DNA of 64,000 nt from Prorocentrum cordatum (Eukaryota; Sar; Dinophyceae; Prorocentrales; Prorocentraceae), in contig CAUYUJ010011292.1 of the NCBI GenBank assembly GCA_963575745.1, positions 71,001-135,000 on the forward strand, in the 5' to 3' direction. This document shows positions 31,339 to 42,872 of this stretch, one piece after another (the stretch's first letter is position 1; each line of letters opens with the position of its first letter). The notes under the pieces are model-generated. The model ran no database searches. It worked only from the letters and a program-made list of their open reading frames with translations, and was not told the DNA's origin. The translations under genes and the position numbers were made by a program.

Positions 31339-32828
31339 GACGCATGCGGGCGGCGCCACTGGGACTTTCGGTGGAGCTCCTTCTGGGGCCGCGAAGCGCT
31401 GTACTGGGTGGTGGCTGACGCATGCGGGCGGTGCCACTGGAGCCTTCGGTGGAGCTCCTTCTGGGGCCACGAAGCGTTGTATTGAGTGGGTGAAATGCAG
31501 GGGGGGAGGCCTGTGCTGGGTTGTGGTTGGCGCATGCGGCCGGTCCCAGTGGGACCTTCGGTGGAGCTCCCTATGGGACCACGAAGCGGTGTACTGGGTG
31601 GGTGAAACGCAGGGAAGAAGGGTTGTGCTGGGTGGTGGTTGACGCATGCGGGCGGTCCCAGTGGGACCTTCGGTGGAGCTCCCCATGGGGCCACGGAGCG
31701 GTGTACTGGGTGGGTGAAGCGCAGGGAGGAACGGCTGTGCTGGGTGGTGGTTGACGCACGCGGGCGGTCCCAGTGGGACGTTCGGTGGAGCTCCGTATGG
31801 GACCACGGAGCGTTGTATTGGGTGGGTGAAACGCAGGGGGGGGGGGCTGTGCTGGGTGGTGCTTGACGCGCGCATGCGGGCGGTCCCAGTGGAACCTTCG
31901 CTGGAGCTCCCTATGGGGCCACGAAGCGCTGTACTGGGTGGGTGAAACGCAGGGAAGAAAAACTGTGCTGGGTGGTGGTTGACGCATGCGGGCGGTCCAA
32001 CTGGGACCTCCAGTGGAGCTCCCATGGGGCCACGAAGCGTTGTGCTGGGTGGGCGAACCGCAAGGAAAGCAGGGCTGTGCTGGGTGGTGGTTGACGCATG
32101 CGGGCGGTCCCAGTGGGACCTTCGGTGGAGCTCCCTGTGGGGCCACGGGGCGGTGTACTGGGTGGGTCAAACGCAGGGGGGAAGGGCTGTGCTGTGTGGT
32201 GGGTGACGCATGCGGGCGGTCCCAGTGGGACCTTCGGTGGAGCTCCCTATGGGGCCACGGACCGGTGTACTGGGTGGGTAAAACGCACGGAGGAAGGGCT
32301 GTGCTGGGTGGTGGTTGACGCATGCGGGCGGTCCCACTGGGACGTTCGGTGGAGCTCCCTATGGGGCCACGAAGCGCTGCACTGGGAGGGTGAAGCGCAG
32401 GGAGGAAGGGCTGTGCTGGGTGGTGGTTGACGCATGCGGGCGGTCCCAGTGGGACCTTCGGTGGAGCTCCCTATGGGGCCACGGAGCGGTGTACTCGGTG
32501 GGTAAAACGCAGGGGGGAAGGGCTGTGCTGTGTGGTGGTTGACGCATGCGGGCGGTCCCAGTGGGACTTTCGGTGGAGCTCCCCATGGGGCCACGAAATG
32601 TGTAATGGGTGGGTGAAGCGCAGGGAGGAAGGGCTGTGCTGGGTGGTGGTTGACGCATGCGGGCGGTCCCACTGGGACCTTCGGTGGAGCTCCCTATGGG
32701 GCCACGAAACGCTGCACTGGGAGGGTGAAACGCAGGGGGGAAGGGCTGTGCTGTGTGGTGGTTGACGCATGCGGGCGGTCCCATTGGGACCTTCGGTGGA
32801 GCTCCCCATGGGGCCACGAAGCGCTGCG
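31339..32828. repeat. Satellite, homogeneous 112-bp units
   Basis: Unit starts (GACGCATGCGGGCGG) fall at 31,339, 31,417, 31,529, 31,641, 31,753, 31,865, 31,981, 32,093, 32,205, 32,317, 32,429, 32,541, 32,652 and 32,764. The first step is 78 bp and nearly all later ones are 112. The extra 34 bp (GGTGAAGCGCAGGGAGGAAG and onward) sits after GTACTGGGTG and ends by repeating GCTGGGTG. All three minus frames are largely stop-free, so long repeat-encoded frames are not evidence of a gene. Confidence 0.93.
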
Positions 32829-33034
32829 GAGGAAGGAGGAGGGGGAAGGGGGAGGAGGGAGGATGGAGGAGGAAGGAGAACGCGGGGACCGTTTCTTCAA
32901 AACGAAGACCCAACACCACCGGATGTTTGGGAGCAAGTGGAAACGCTCGCGCGCGAGTGGCTCTCAGGGCCGTCATAACCATCGGGGCGTGAATGGCAGG
33001 GGGGACGGTGAATAGATGAGCTACGGTGGGTGGA

Positions 33035-33175
33035 TGGTCAAATCGCACAGACGCAAATAAACGTCGAGTCCCCGGAAAAGATAGGAACACATAGGAAATG
33101 GAGGGGAAGACGAAGCTCCAGAAAACATGTGGGAAACCTCGGATTTGCGTCTATTTCTTGGTGTGTCCCTAGGTA
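33035..33175. mobile_element. MITE-like repeat, copy A
   Basis: It shares a layout with 48,805-48,955: CACAGACGCAAATAAACGTC, GAGTCCCC, GGAAATGG, GGGGAAGAC, CCAGAAAACATGTGGGAAA and a T/G-rich right end (GCGTCTATTTCTTGGTGTGTCC) partly complementary to the left end. Non-coding. Confidence 0.55.
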
Positions 33176-34020
33176 CCGTCAGAAGCGTTGGCGCGCGCGC
33201 TGCCCGCGCAAGGTCGCGCGTGAGCGCCCTCGTTGCCAATGTGGCGTGTCGCGCTGGCGGCCCCCGTAAGCCGTCGCGAGAGGTCGCTATATCATCTCGC
33301 GTGAGACCCGTTTCTTTTCGTCGCCCACATGTCGGAGCTGAACGGCAGCCCGCTCTGAGCGTCTGCTGCCCTGTTCTTCCTGCCGGTCCGGCGCCCGTGT
33401 GTGGTAGGCCGCGGTGCGTCTCCGCTGAGGGCCCCCCTGCCTTCCCTGGCCCTGCGCCCGCGAGCATGGCAGGTGTGCTCGCAGGGCCGCGCGGGCAGCG
33501 ATGCTCTGGCGTGACTTGCCTGGCGTGGCTTGCTCCGCACCATCGCTCGAGTCCGCAGGCGTATAGATGCACAGCAGGGGGCTGTTGTCCTGGAGGTTCG
33601 AAGGAATAATGATCGGCATGGACATAAACTTTCGGAGCTCCGCGCGGATTTCTTGGATCGGCGCTGGGCTCCCCTGGCGGCGCCTCTGGCGCCACCCCTG
33701 GCGTGCTCCGCGCGCCAGGGAGGGAGTCCTGAGCCGATCCAAGAAACCTGCGCCCACCTCCGAAACTTGTTCCTCTATCCCAGGCGTAGGTGCACAGCAC
33801 GAAGCCATTGTCCAGGAGGTCCAGCATCGTCTGCAAGCGGCCGAAGTCCAGGGGGGACCCTCGCCAGCTTCATCCGCATGCTCTGCGCGTGGTCCACTCC
33901 TGAAGCCGGTGCAGGTACGTGCCACTTCTCGGCCTCTGTGGCCTCGAGCCAGTCCTTCAGCTCTTAGCGCGTAGTTTGAGTTGCAGCGCACCTGCTCCGT
34001 GCATGGCGCTCTCAACTTTT
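33176..34020. other. Unassigned region with an internal duplication
   Basis: GCGTATAGATGCACAGCAGG and GTCCTGGAGGTTC (near 33,559) recur as GCGTAGGTGCACAGCA and GTCCAGGAGGTCC (near 33,784). Between them, TTTCGGAGCTCCGCGCGGAT and TTTCTTGGATCGGC (from 33,630) face an inverted, diverged copy ending near 33,770. A minus frame reads LQTMLDLLDNGFVLCTYAWD, and another reads RELKDWLEATEAEKWHVPAP, suggesting an old protein-coding origin on the minus strand. No family recognised. Confidence 0.45.
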
Positions 34021-36420
34021 GCGACACGAGCTTAGTGGCCGACGCTCCGGAAAGAGTACAAAGTCATCGGGGCTCCTTCGTAACTCATCACAGCGGCCGG
34101 TGAGTGTGGCATTCGACTCCGTCAACTGCGACTCATCTTCCTTCCGAAGGAGGCTGTCTGGAACATCCGGCCTGTCACCACACCTTGATGATCTTCAGCG
34201 GCGTCGCCTTGGCTATCGTCTGGCAGCAGCATCTGCACCTCCAGCCTAGTCCGCGTCGGGGTCTGTCCAGGATCTGCGTGGTGGGCGGTCTCCTGTGGGC
34301 GTCGTCGCCGAGGTAGTCCGCCTTCAGTCCCCTGATCGCCCTTCGCGGTAGGCGCGCTGGTTTTCGATGGGCCCTCAACTCTCGGTCCTCTGGGGGTCGA
34401 GTGTGAGCGCACCAGGCTGGCTGTGGCCCTGGCCCTGGCCCACTCGCCGCAGCTCGTCTCGTTCTCGCTGATGCCGTGCGTATTGGCTCCTGCGTCAGCG
34501 AGCCGGCCCGCCGCCTTGTTGCCCTCCCAGGCGTGTCGAGGTGTGCCTTCGGTGGCCGCCCCCTTCGCCTCGAGGTGGCTGCTCATGCGGAGCATTGCCA
34601 CCACCTCCTCGGGGGTCCTCTTCGTTCCCGCGCGGCTTTGCCCGCGAGGCGCCGCAGGTCCCCGTTGCTGCCTGCGTGCGCCTGCTACCCCTCTCGTGCC
34701 GCCTGGCGTGGCATCCTGCGCAGGCTACCTCGCTGTCCGTCTAGCGGCGCAGCGGCCCCACCGTGGGCTCGAGGCAGTCGGCGAAGGCCTAGAGTTCCGC
34801 GGCGCTGTTGACCTGCCTGGCCCGTGGGAGGGGTCCGAGCTTGGCCGTGGCCCAGCCGAAGCTGTCCTCGGGGCCCTCTTCGTGTGGAGCTTTGCCCAGG
34901 CGCAGCCGCAGCGACAGTGCTCCGCCCCTCGGCCTGCCCTCCGCGCGGCCCTCGCCGACAGGCATGGCTCCCGCCGCTGCGTGCTGCACGGCGGCGGCAC
35001 CGCCCAGGCCTCGGGCGTGATGCACCCCGTGGCGGAAGGCTGGGCCGCCCGACGCTCCCTCTCTCGGCGCGTCGGTCGGGCCTGCGGTGAGCCTCGCGCA
35101 GGTGCTGGTCATGCCTTCGTGCTGCAAGGCTCTTCTGGAGAATGCAGCATGCGGACGCGTGGAGTTCGAGGGCGATCAGTCGCCCCTCACCTCACGCTGC
35201 GGCGCAGCAGCGCTGTCGTATCTTGCAGTTCTTGCGGGTGGAGTTCATAATCTCTGTTGCGCTCTGGTGAGGAAGATCAGAGCTTGCGGTGGGTCTCGCG
35301 CTGCTGCCGCGCCCCGCGCCTGCCCCTTGACGCGGCGGCAGCCGTCCTCCTCGTGCCCGCGCTCGCGGGCGCCCTCCTCTCCGCCGAAGGTGCTGGCGCC
35401 TGCGCGCTCAGGCCCACGTGCTCGCGCAGGCGGCTGCCAGCGGCGGTGCCCGCGCTTGGTGAGCCTCTCGAGGTGCTGGCGCGGGTCCTCGGCGCCCGCG
35501 CAGGCAACGCGCCGACAGGCGCGCACCCAACACACCCTGCGCTTCGACCGCTGCCCCGAAACCACTCCAGGCGGCCGCCGAGCCGACCCCTGCGGCCGCC
35601 GCGCCGGGCCCACGGCCACAGCCGCGGCGCCCACGCCCGTGCAGCGGCACGCAGCACGCGCCCCCCCCCCCGTGCCTGGGGCCTCGCGTCCTCCACCCTC
35701 CGACCCTCCGCGGGGCAACTGGTGGGCGGCGCGCCGAGGGGGGCAGGCCTCCTCAGAAGGCGCCGGGGCTGCGGGGAAGGCTCGGAAAGCTTCTCAGAAT
35801 GCCTTCAGCCTGTTGAGCCTTCTGAGAAGGCCCGCTCCCCTCTGCCTTGGGACCTCTGGATCTAGTTGTCTCTTGCTGAGGTCACGTCCTCCACGTCATG
35901 GCTCGCACGACTCCGGCGCTTGTCTCGTCTCGTCTCCCTGTTTTTGGGGCCGCCTCCGCTACGGTGGGCTGCCGCGCGGTACTAGAGCCGGTCCTGCAGG
36001 TCGCTCGTGATGGCCTCCAGGGTGTTCGTCAGGTCGCCGTTCTCCTTTTTGCCAGAGGGGAAGAGCCCGACGTGGCCTTCCCGATCCCTCCACTTAGTTG
36101 GCCTTCGGGAGTCTCCATTCCATTCTCCTGCGGGGGCGAGCTCCCTGGCGATGTTCGCAGGGGGCTGGCCCTCTGCTCTGCCGGGCCGTTGGCCTCGCTG
36201 CCCAGCAACTGCTTCGCGACGTCCTTGGTGCGCTCGTCCTAGCCCTCGGCCTCGGTGGCCTCGAGCTCCTGCGTTGGCCTCCAGTGCCGCCAAAAGCCTT
36301 GTCCTGCAGCGCCTGCTGCGCCCTGTCCGCTGCCGCCTCCGCCGCCCGCTCGTCGCTGAACGCCGACGCGAACAGGCAGTTGGGGCCGTCTCCCGACCCC
36401 CTCGAGTCACGAAGAAGTAG
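34021..36420. other. Unassigned GC-rich region
   Basis: Many overlapping Ala/Arg/Pro-rich frames on both strands (longest 35,087-36,010 plus). None shows a known motif. A minus frame near 34,122-34,604 contains LEVQMLLPDDSQGDAAEDHQ, and one near 36,020-36,180 contains EGHVGLFPSGKKENGDLTN. Both look like decayed protein, but I cannot assign them. Confidence 0.35.
35735..35845. mobile_element. GAAGGC-family inverted-repeat element, copy 2
   Basis: GGCCTCCTCAGAAGGC at the left pairs with GCCTTCTGAGAAGGCCCGC at the right, and outer G-rich and C-rich flanks also pair. The interior contains GGAAAGCTTCTCAGAATGCC. Confidence 0.6.
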
Positions 36421-36434
36421 CGATTCGCTGGTTT

Positions 36435-36570
36435 CAGCCTCTGGGGGCCCTCACCAGGCCTCGGGACGGTCGAACAGTGACTCAGGATAAGCAGGTCCAG
36501 GGCAATGGGTCGAGGCCTCTGGGGGTCCACGTTACGAGCAAATCGCGGCGCCGGGGGTCTGGGTCTCCAG
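36435..36570 (+). repeat. SINE-like dispersed repeat, copy at 36.45 kb
   Basis: GGGGGCCCTCACCAGGCCTC, GACTCAGGATAAGCAGGTCC, ATGGGTCGAGGCCTCTGGGG and TCCACGTTACGAGCAAA correspond block by block to the copy at 12.3 kb and to the minus-strand copy at 47.45 kb. Confidence 0.6.
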
Positions 36571-36915
36571 CGACCTCGCCGCGATGCCCAGCCTCTACGC
36601 CCTGGACTTCCGCGTGCTCCGAGGCGCAGCGGCCGGGAGGGCGGAGGAGGCGGCGCCGCTGCAGCCGGCGGCTGCTTGTCTCGCCGCTCGCCAGCTGCAT
36701 GACTCCAGGGGCTGTGTGACCAAGCTGCAGCGCCAGCGCCAGCTGCTCGGCGCCCTCGGCCCGTCCCCTGCCCCCGCCCTTGCTCGCCCCAGTTCCGCGC
36801 GGCATGCCGGGGCCGGAGAGCGCGTCGGGCTCCGGCCGCTGCTGCTGGGTGGGCTTCTCTTCATCGGGGGCGGCATGGCGCCGCACGCGCATGTGAAGCT
36901 TATGCTCTCGGGGCG

Positions 36916-37016
36916 GAGGAGGAGGAGGAGGAGGAGGAGGAGGAGGAGGAGGAGGAGGAGGAGGAGGAGGAGGAGGGAGGAGGAGGAGGAGGAGGAGGGA
37001 GGAGGAGGAGGAGGAG
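36916..37016. repeat. (GGA)n tract
   Basis: About 100 bp of nearly pure GGA. A complementary CTC tract at 37,181-37,219 could fold back on it. Confidence 0.9.
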
Positions 37017-37180
37017 GTCGTGCACCACCACTCCGAGAGCTCTTCGCTTCCCACGGCGTGCGCGGGCGTCTTCCGCCGCGGTGGGGGCCGCACTCCCAGG
37101 GTGCCCCGCTGGCGCTCGAGGCGCGGGCGTCCGAGCGCCGGCGCCGCTTTCGGCGGTGCCGCGCTGTGGGGGGACGAGAT

Positions 37181-37219
37181 CCTCCTCCTCCTCCTCCTCC
37201 TCCTCCTCCTCCTCCTCCA
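37181..37219. repeat. (CTC)n tract
   Basis: Thirteen CTC triplets directly upstream of the spliced-leader relic. Confidence 0.9.
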
Positions 37220-37221
37220 CC

Positions 37222-37247
37222 TCCGTGCTTTGCCATTTTGGCTCAAG
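37222..37247 (+). other. Spliced-leader relic
   Basis: GCCATTTTGGCTCAAG (37,232-37,247) is an exact match to the last 16 bases of the dinoflagellate trans-spliced leader, preceded by TCCGTGCTTT where the leader has TCCGTA. It lies 134 bp upstream of the first ATG of non-LTR element 2, on the same strand. Genomic leader relics are known in dinoflagellates as marks of reinserted cDNA. A spliced-leader RNA gene is less likely because the 5' part is altered and no downstream snRNA-like body is visible. Confidence 0.7.
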
Positions 37248-37380
37248 GTGCAAGTCTCCCCTGGGAACCAAAGGGGTACCACTAGTCCGCGGCCAGTCCT
37301 CGTGTCTCCGCCTGGTTCTCCCCAGGTGAGGAGCGCCGTGCCAGTGTACGGCGCCGCTTCGTATCGCTCTTCCGCAATCC

Positions 37381-39024
37381 ATGTCATCCGATGGCAGCCG
37401 ACGGACCTCTCCCGTGCGCTCGGCCTCGCGCAGCGGTGGCAGTGAGCGGGAGAGGAGGGGCCGCTTCCGCGCTCAGGGCTCCGCCAGAGGCGACAGGCGT
37501 GGTTGCGTACGTTCTTCTGGTGGGAGTGCGTGGGATGTGGGACCTGATGGTTCGCGTCGGCCTCCTGTTGCTGGCGGTGGCTCGCATCGTGGCCCTGATC
37601 CAGGCGCCGAAGGCCGCCGAGCAGTTCCTATTGGTCAGAGCCTTAGCCTCGACGATCAAGCGAAGCTCATGGAGACCCTGGACGACATGCCGACCTCCCC
37701 CGACGACGCGAGGAGCGAGGGTGCTGGCCAGCCATCTGTGGACCCGTGGGCTAAGGCAGCCGCTCAGCTTCCACCTCGGCTTGGGCATCCAGCTTATTAT
37801 CACATATGTGAAGATGAGAACATGGACGGTGAATTCTTGTCTACCATCCTGACATCACGGCTCGCTTCCTGGCCCTGCGTGGTGAGTTCGGCTCAATGGG
37901 CAAAACGGCTGTCACCTCCTCCATGCGTGCCACCAGTTAGCTAATTCTTCAGACGATGGACCTCCTCAGGCAAGATATTGCTGGACACGCTCAGGGCCTT
38001 GATCAGAACATTCTCAGTGCTATGCGACCACAACTCGACGAGATGGCTCGGCGCTTCCAGCATCAGCAGGACTCGCTCTCCCAACGTGTGGATGTAGCCG
38101 ATCGGACCATGTCTACACACGAGAAGCTGTTCAAGGCTCTGCGTACGGATCTGTGCGAGGTGTGGCAGCAGATGACTTTGGACAAATCGACCCCTCCCAA
38201 GCCCTTCGTGACGCCTGGCTTCGATCGGACGATCGACCCTGCACAGGTGGTGATGGTGGCGACCCAGGTGGTGGGCATCCAAGGTGTCAGGGATGACTCG
38301 CGCCCCTTCCTCGCGGAGCTTGAGTTCTCGACGGATGACTACGTAGGAGATGCGCGCTGCTGACTAGGAGATGCGGACCCTCACACCGTTGCCGTCCAAG
38401 AAGTTCTCGATCACCTTCGGCGGCGGAGCTGTCGCAGCAGCCCGCCGTGCGCAGAAGGTCCTCTCCAGCCTTCGGCGCGACGGTCAGTGGCGTTTCTTCC
38501 AATGCAAAGTGGACGGGGCCGACCCTGTTCGGCTCCACCTCGGACTCGGCAAGAGCCCCAAGCAGGTGCGGCCGGAGATGGTCCGCAGGAATCTGCGGAG
38601 CCTCCTCAGTGAATCACATGATCAGTATCGTTGGGTTGTGGACAGGGAGCGAGGAGTTTTCTTGGGTGGCTACACGGACGTGCTCAAAGTCGAGGCGTTG
38701 CAAGGGGACGAGCCGCCCATGGTCACCTGGAACGATGCTGGTATTCATGTTCTTCCGCTGGACAGAGGTGGGCTTGCCGCGAGTGTCCGACAGCTGATCG
38801 AGCCACCTCCTCCTGTCGCGTGGTGTCTTGAACAAGCACCGCGACCTCTTCAGATACCTGTGTCTGGTGACTGCAAGTCGTTGCACTTCGTGACATCGAA
38901 TGCAAGAGCCCTGCATACGGTGGCGCCAAGGGTGAGACCAAACTCGTCTACCTCCGACGCTGTGTCTAGGGCAGCAACATCTTGGGACTTCAAGAGCCTC
39001 GTGGTGACCGACCTCAGCTATTAG
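37381..39024 (+). pseudogene. N-terminal region of element 2, frameshifted
   Basis: Three frames join. 37,381-37,944 starts MSSDGSRRTSPVRSASRSGG, basic and Ser-rich. 37,956-38,363 has a coiled coil (MDLLRQDIAGHAQGLDQNIL, RRFQHQQDSLSQRVDVADRT) and ends FLAELEFSTDDYVG. 38,371-39,024 begins LPSKKFSITFGGGAVAAARR with SPKQVRPEMVRRNLRSLLSE. Coiled-coil plus basic fold is typical of LINE ORF1-like chaperone regions that coat element RNA, though I cannot name the exact domain. The last frame runs into the endonuclease with a shift. Assignment is by order and character, not by a catalytic motif. Confidence 0.65.
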
Positions 39025-39620
39025 ACCTCATTGGGGAAGTCAGCTCGGATGTGGTAATCCATTGCAGTTTCTGTGGTCAGGGTGATCGCGGTGCTGGTGG
39101 GGTTGCGACAATCATCCATGCGGTCGCCTCCGACTCCGTCGCCAGCTGCGCGACTCCCTTGTTGGAGGGCCGTGTGCTACGAGTGGATATTGTTCGGGAT
39201 GATGGCCAGTTGGTGGCTTTCAATGTGCGCAGTCATGACCCGTCGAGGTCGGACGTGTCCTTGGGCTGCGAGCAGATTCGCGAGGCATGTGGTCGTCCGC
39301 GCCGTTCTCCTCTCTCTTACTTCGTTGTGGTTGTGGGTGGCCTGAACTACAGCGTTGACGAAGCCTTGATTTTTCCTCGCCCTGAATCGGTGAGTTTGCA
39401 AGCCTCGCATGATCATACATTTGTGGGCAAAGGTGTTGGGTGACATGGTGGAGGTCTGTTCTGACTCGCCTACCCACTTCTGTCGGCATGCGAACTCTGT
39501 CAGCGGCATCGACCGATTCGTCTGCTCTGCCAGCGGATGGGCGGTTTGTCAGCCGACTGTCGGTGCTGGCACGATTGGCGCTCCCGAGGTGCTGGCGGAC
39601 ATGCAGATTTCCGATCCCGC
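38982..39620 (+). pseudogene. LINE endonuclease domain, frameshifted (element 2)
   Basis: GAGGVATIIHAV, LEGRVLRVDIVRDDGQLVAF and NVRSHD follow the order of the apurinic-type endonuclease core. NVRSHD stands where this family has Asn-Val-His-x-His. SYFVVVVGGLNYSV gives the strand before the catalytic site, with GGLN in place of the Gly-Asp-Phe-Asn signature. After a shift at about 39,409, SPTHFCRHANSVSGIDRFVC (39,460-39,519) is well preserved and carries the Ser-x-Ile-Asp motif. Two key residues are replaced, so nicking activity is lost. Confidence 0.75.
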
Positions 39621-40172
39621 TGGCGTCGGAATCATTTTGCGGCAGCGCATGGCGCGCCCCCCTGCAGAGCAGCCGACTCCGAAACACATCGTCTCTTCCC
39701 CGCACTTCAATCGGCGCTCAGGCGGCATGGCGCGCGACGGCCACGGCGACCTCTTCTCACGGGGCCCGCCCATCTCGAGCGAGCACTACGAGGAGATGAT
39801 GAAAGAGGCCGCCAGAGAAGCCAGGGGGAAGCTCTTTGTCTCGGTTCCCGAGGCCTCAGAGACGCCCTTGCTCGCCGCGAGAGGTATCGCGCGAGCTGTG
39901 TGGTGGCGAGATGCATCTTTGGCTTCGCGGACATCGACGCTTCGCGGCGTGCGATCGACGCTGCGCGAGCGGCCGGCAAGACTGTCGAGCTGGCCCGCCC
40001 ACCTTCGTTCCAACTGTGGACGGAAGGGTGCGACGTCTGGTTCTGGAAAATGAACGTGATGCTGCTGCGCGTGCATCTGCTGCCTCTGCCTCTCGTTCGC
40101 CCTCATCCCAATCGTGTTCGTCTGGCATCATTCGGGCCGTGGAGAGACAGGCAGCTATCTGGGCCTTCTTCC

Positions 40173-40272
40173 CTAACGTGCTCTCGTTGGCCTCCGTGGC
40201 GAGCCCCGGGGGCCCTGTCCAGAGGATAGCTGGGAAGTCCTTCGGCAGTGCTGAGGGCCAGTCTTCTTGATT
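40173..40272 (+). repeat. 100-bp direct duplication, left copy
   Basis: CTAACGTGCTCTCGTTGGCC and onward; 98 of 100 bases equal 40,922-41,021. It encodes part of the element 2 linker (FFPNVLSLASVASPGGPVQR). Confidence 0.95.
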
Positions 40273-40325
40273 GTAGTGGCCTCTGGCCAGTGCCGCCGAT
40301 CCGGGGCGCCCCGGGTGCATGTGGA

Positions 40326-40921
<596 letters not shown>

Positions 40922-41021
40922 CTAACGTGCTCTCGTTGGCCTCCGTGGCGAGCCCCGGGGGCCCTGTCCAGAGGATAGCCGGGAAGTCCTTCGGCAGTGC
41001 TGGGGGCCAGTCTTCTTGATT
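40922..41021 (+). repeat. 100-bp direct duplication, right copy
   Basis: Second copy of 40,173-40,272 with two transitions; element 2 coding sequence resumes directly after it. Confidence 0.95.
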
Positions 41022-42830
41022 AAGCCTCCTACTGAGCAGGCTGCGGCAGCGTATTCAGCTAGGTTTCTGAAGTCGGCCAAAGACATTGCGGTGCCCATCC
41101 CCGTCGCCCTCTTGTTCCGGCAGGTCATCAGAGAAGCGAGACACTCGACGCCTGGAGTGAGCAGGATCCCGTGCTGTGCTTGGGGAGTTCCGGAGTTTGG
41201 GCGCTGCTTGCTGGCGTCTACTGTTAGTTGAATATGTTAGGGGCAGGCGCTATTCGGCGCAGCTAGCGTGACCCTCCGGGCCTTTCGCACCAATTGGTCG
41301 GAAGTGAATTGCTCCTATTCTGGGTCCTGTCAGTTTCTCCCTGATCGAGTAAGAGTGCTCGGCCTCAAGAATACCGACATGGAGATTCCGAGCGCTGAAG
41401 CGAATCTTATTCTCATGCCTGTTGTTGGCTATGTGGTCCCCCGGTCGCAGTGGGGCTTCGCCGCGGGGCGCAATTTTGAATGCGATATCCTGGAGCTCGA
41501 CGCTCGTGCGCGGTCGGCGTCCCGCGAGCGCCCGTCATGATCGGGTTCGACTATGGGCAGGCCTCAGCCCCTGGGCTCCATGGGCATCCCTGAGGCCATT
41601 TTCATGTTCATTGCAGTTATGTGCGAAGCTGCGGTGGGCGTGGTCGCTGACGGTGGCTGCCCCCTGCGCATCTTCTGGATCCGCTCTGGTATCATCCAGG
41701 GCCGCGGTGGTTCATTGCGCGCTCTCTCCTCGGCGCCGATGCTGCAGGATCTGGGGGGCAATCTAGCGGCGAAGGGGGGTGGGCTGGGTCGTGCCCGCAT
41801 TGGCGATTTGTGGGTGGTCCTGTATGAGTTCGGTTATTTTATCAGGATCGCAGCAAAGGTGCTCTGGGTCATGAAGGTGATCGCCTTGGTTCCTCTGTGT
41901 GGCCCATATTTCAGGCGAGATTATCTTGCGGGTGCGCAGCCTTTTCCTGCGGGGTGTTCCAGAATGTGTGGGCTTTGTGATCGGTGATGTTCGACTGTGC
42001 CTAGGTCTATGGCTCGGGTCTGGTGGCTTGCAGGAGCGATGTTTGCGAGGCCCATTGGCCAAAGTTCGCCGGCGCGCCCGCGTGCTCGGGCGCGGTGGCC
42101 CGCCAGCTCGAATGCGATGCTGTGCCATGCTCGCGTGAACTTGGTGTTATCCTTTGTTTCTCAGTTTGTTCCGGTGTCGTGTGCTTTTCTGTTTTGTCGG
42201 CGTGTTGTGATCGCGCAGGTGATGCGTTGTCCATTTGGCGTGCTTTCGAATGAAGCTATCCCAGGGCTCAAGAATTGGGGCGGACCTGCTTTGCCCTTAT
42301 GGCCAGTGCATGGAGCGGCGGCCTTCTAATTGCGGGCAGCCGCTACCGCGTTCGCGGAGCATGGAAGGCATCTCACCACGATGTGCGAGAAGGCCAAGCA
42401 GTGGCAGAGGGATGTGCGTGATGGCCGATTTGACGAGCTGCCTCTCCTCGCCCGTGATCAAGATCGCTTGTGCGCGCGGTGCTGTAAAGCGCCTGCCCTT
42501 GTTGAGAATCTTGGTTGCGTGAGTCGCCAGGCGGCAGATGTTTGGATCGGTGGAGTTCGCGATGCAATCGTGGCTGAACTGAGCTGTGGGGCGGCCAAGG
42601 CCTCAAAGAGCTGCCGCTGTCTTCCTTAGTCAACGACCTTGCGGAGGCAGGTGCGTCGCCTGCAGCTGTTCTGAAACATCTGGCATCGATATTGGGCGAC
42701 ATCGCCCCGCACCTGTGCCTGGTCCGTCGGGATGCTCTGCGACATATGTTCCATCTCGCCCCGCAGAGTTGGTCCTTGGCGATGATTCGTACGTTGCACA
42801 ATGGATGGCTCACCTCTTACCGGATGCTGC
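41022..42830 (+). pseudogene. LINE reverse transcriptase and C-terminal region, frameshifted (element 2)
   Basis: AAAAYSARFLKSAKDIAVPI leads into REARHSTPGVSRIP, where the family has a Gly-Pro-Asp-Gly turn. VRVLGLKNTDMEI and QWGFAAGRNFECDILELDAR (41,350-41,510) match the fingers and palm blocks. GFDYGQA (41,540) holds the first catalytic Asp block. RIFWIRSGIIQGRGGSLRAL follows. The second catalytic site reads RARIGDLWVVLYEF where two adjacent Asp are expected, so one is lost. Past 41,900, LWLGSGGLQERCLRGPLAKV, FVSQFVPVSCAFLFCRRVVI and QVMRCPFGVLSNEA continue the thumb and connection in other frames. QSWSLAMIRTLHNGWLTSYR (42,760-42,820) precedes the poly-G run. Many frame changes make it inactive. 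Confidence 0.85.
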
Positions 42831-42835
42831 ACGAG

Positions 42836-42837
<2 letters not shown>

Positions 42838-42872
<35 letters not shown>
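42838..42872. repeat. Poly-G run inside element 2
   Basis: About 33 consecutive G with one C near the end. It separates the connection region from the Cys/His tail; RFVREAEDRFSHYLQCP follows in the same plus frame. Read collapse or expansion is possible. Confidence 0.85.
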
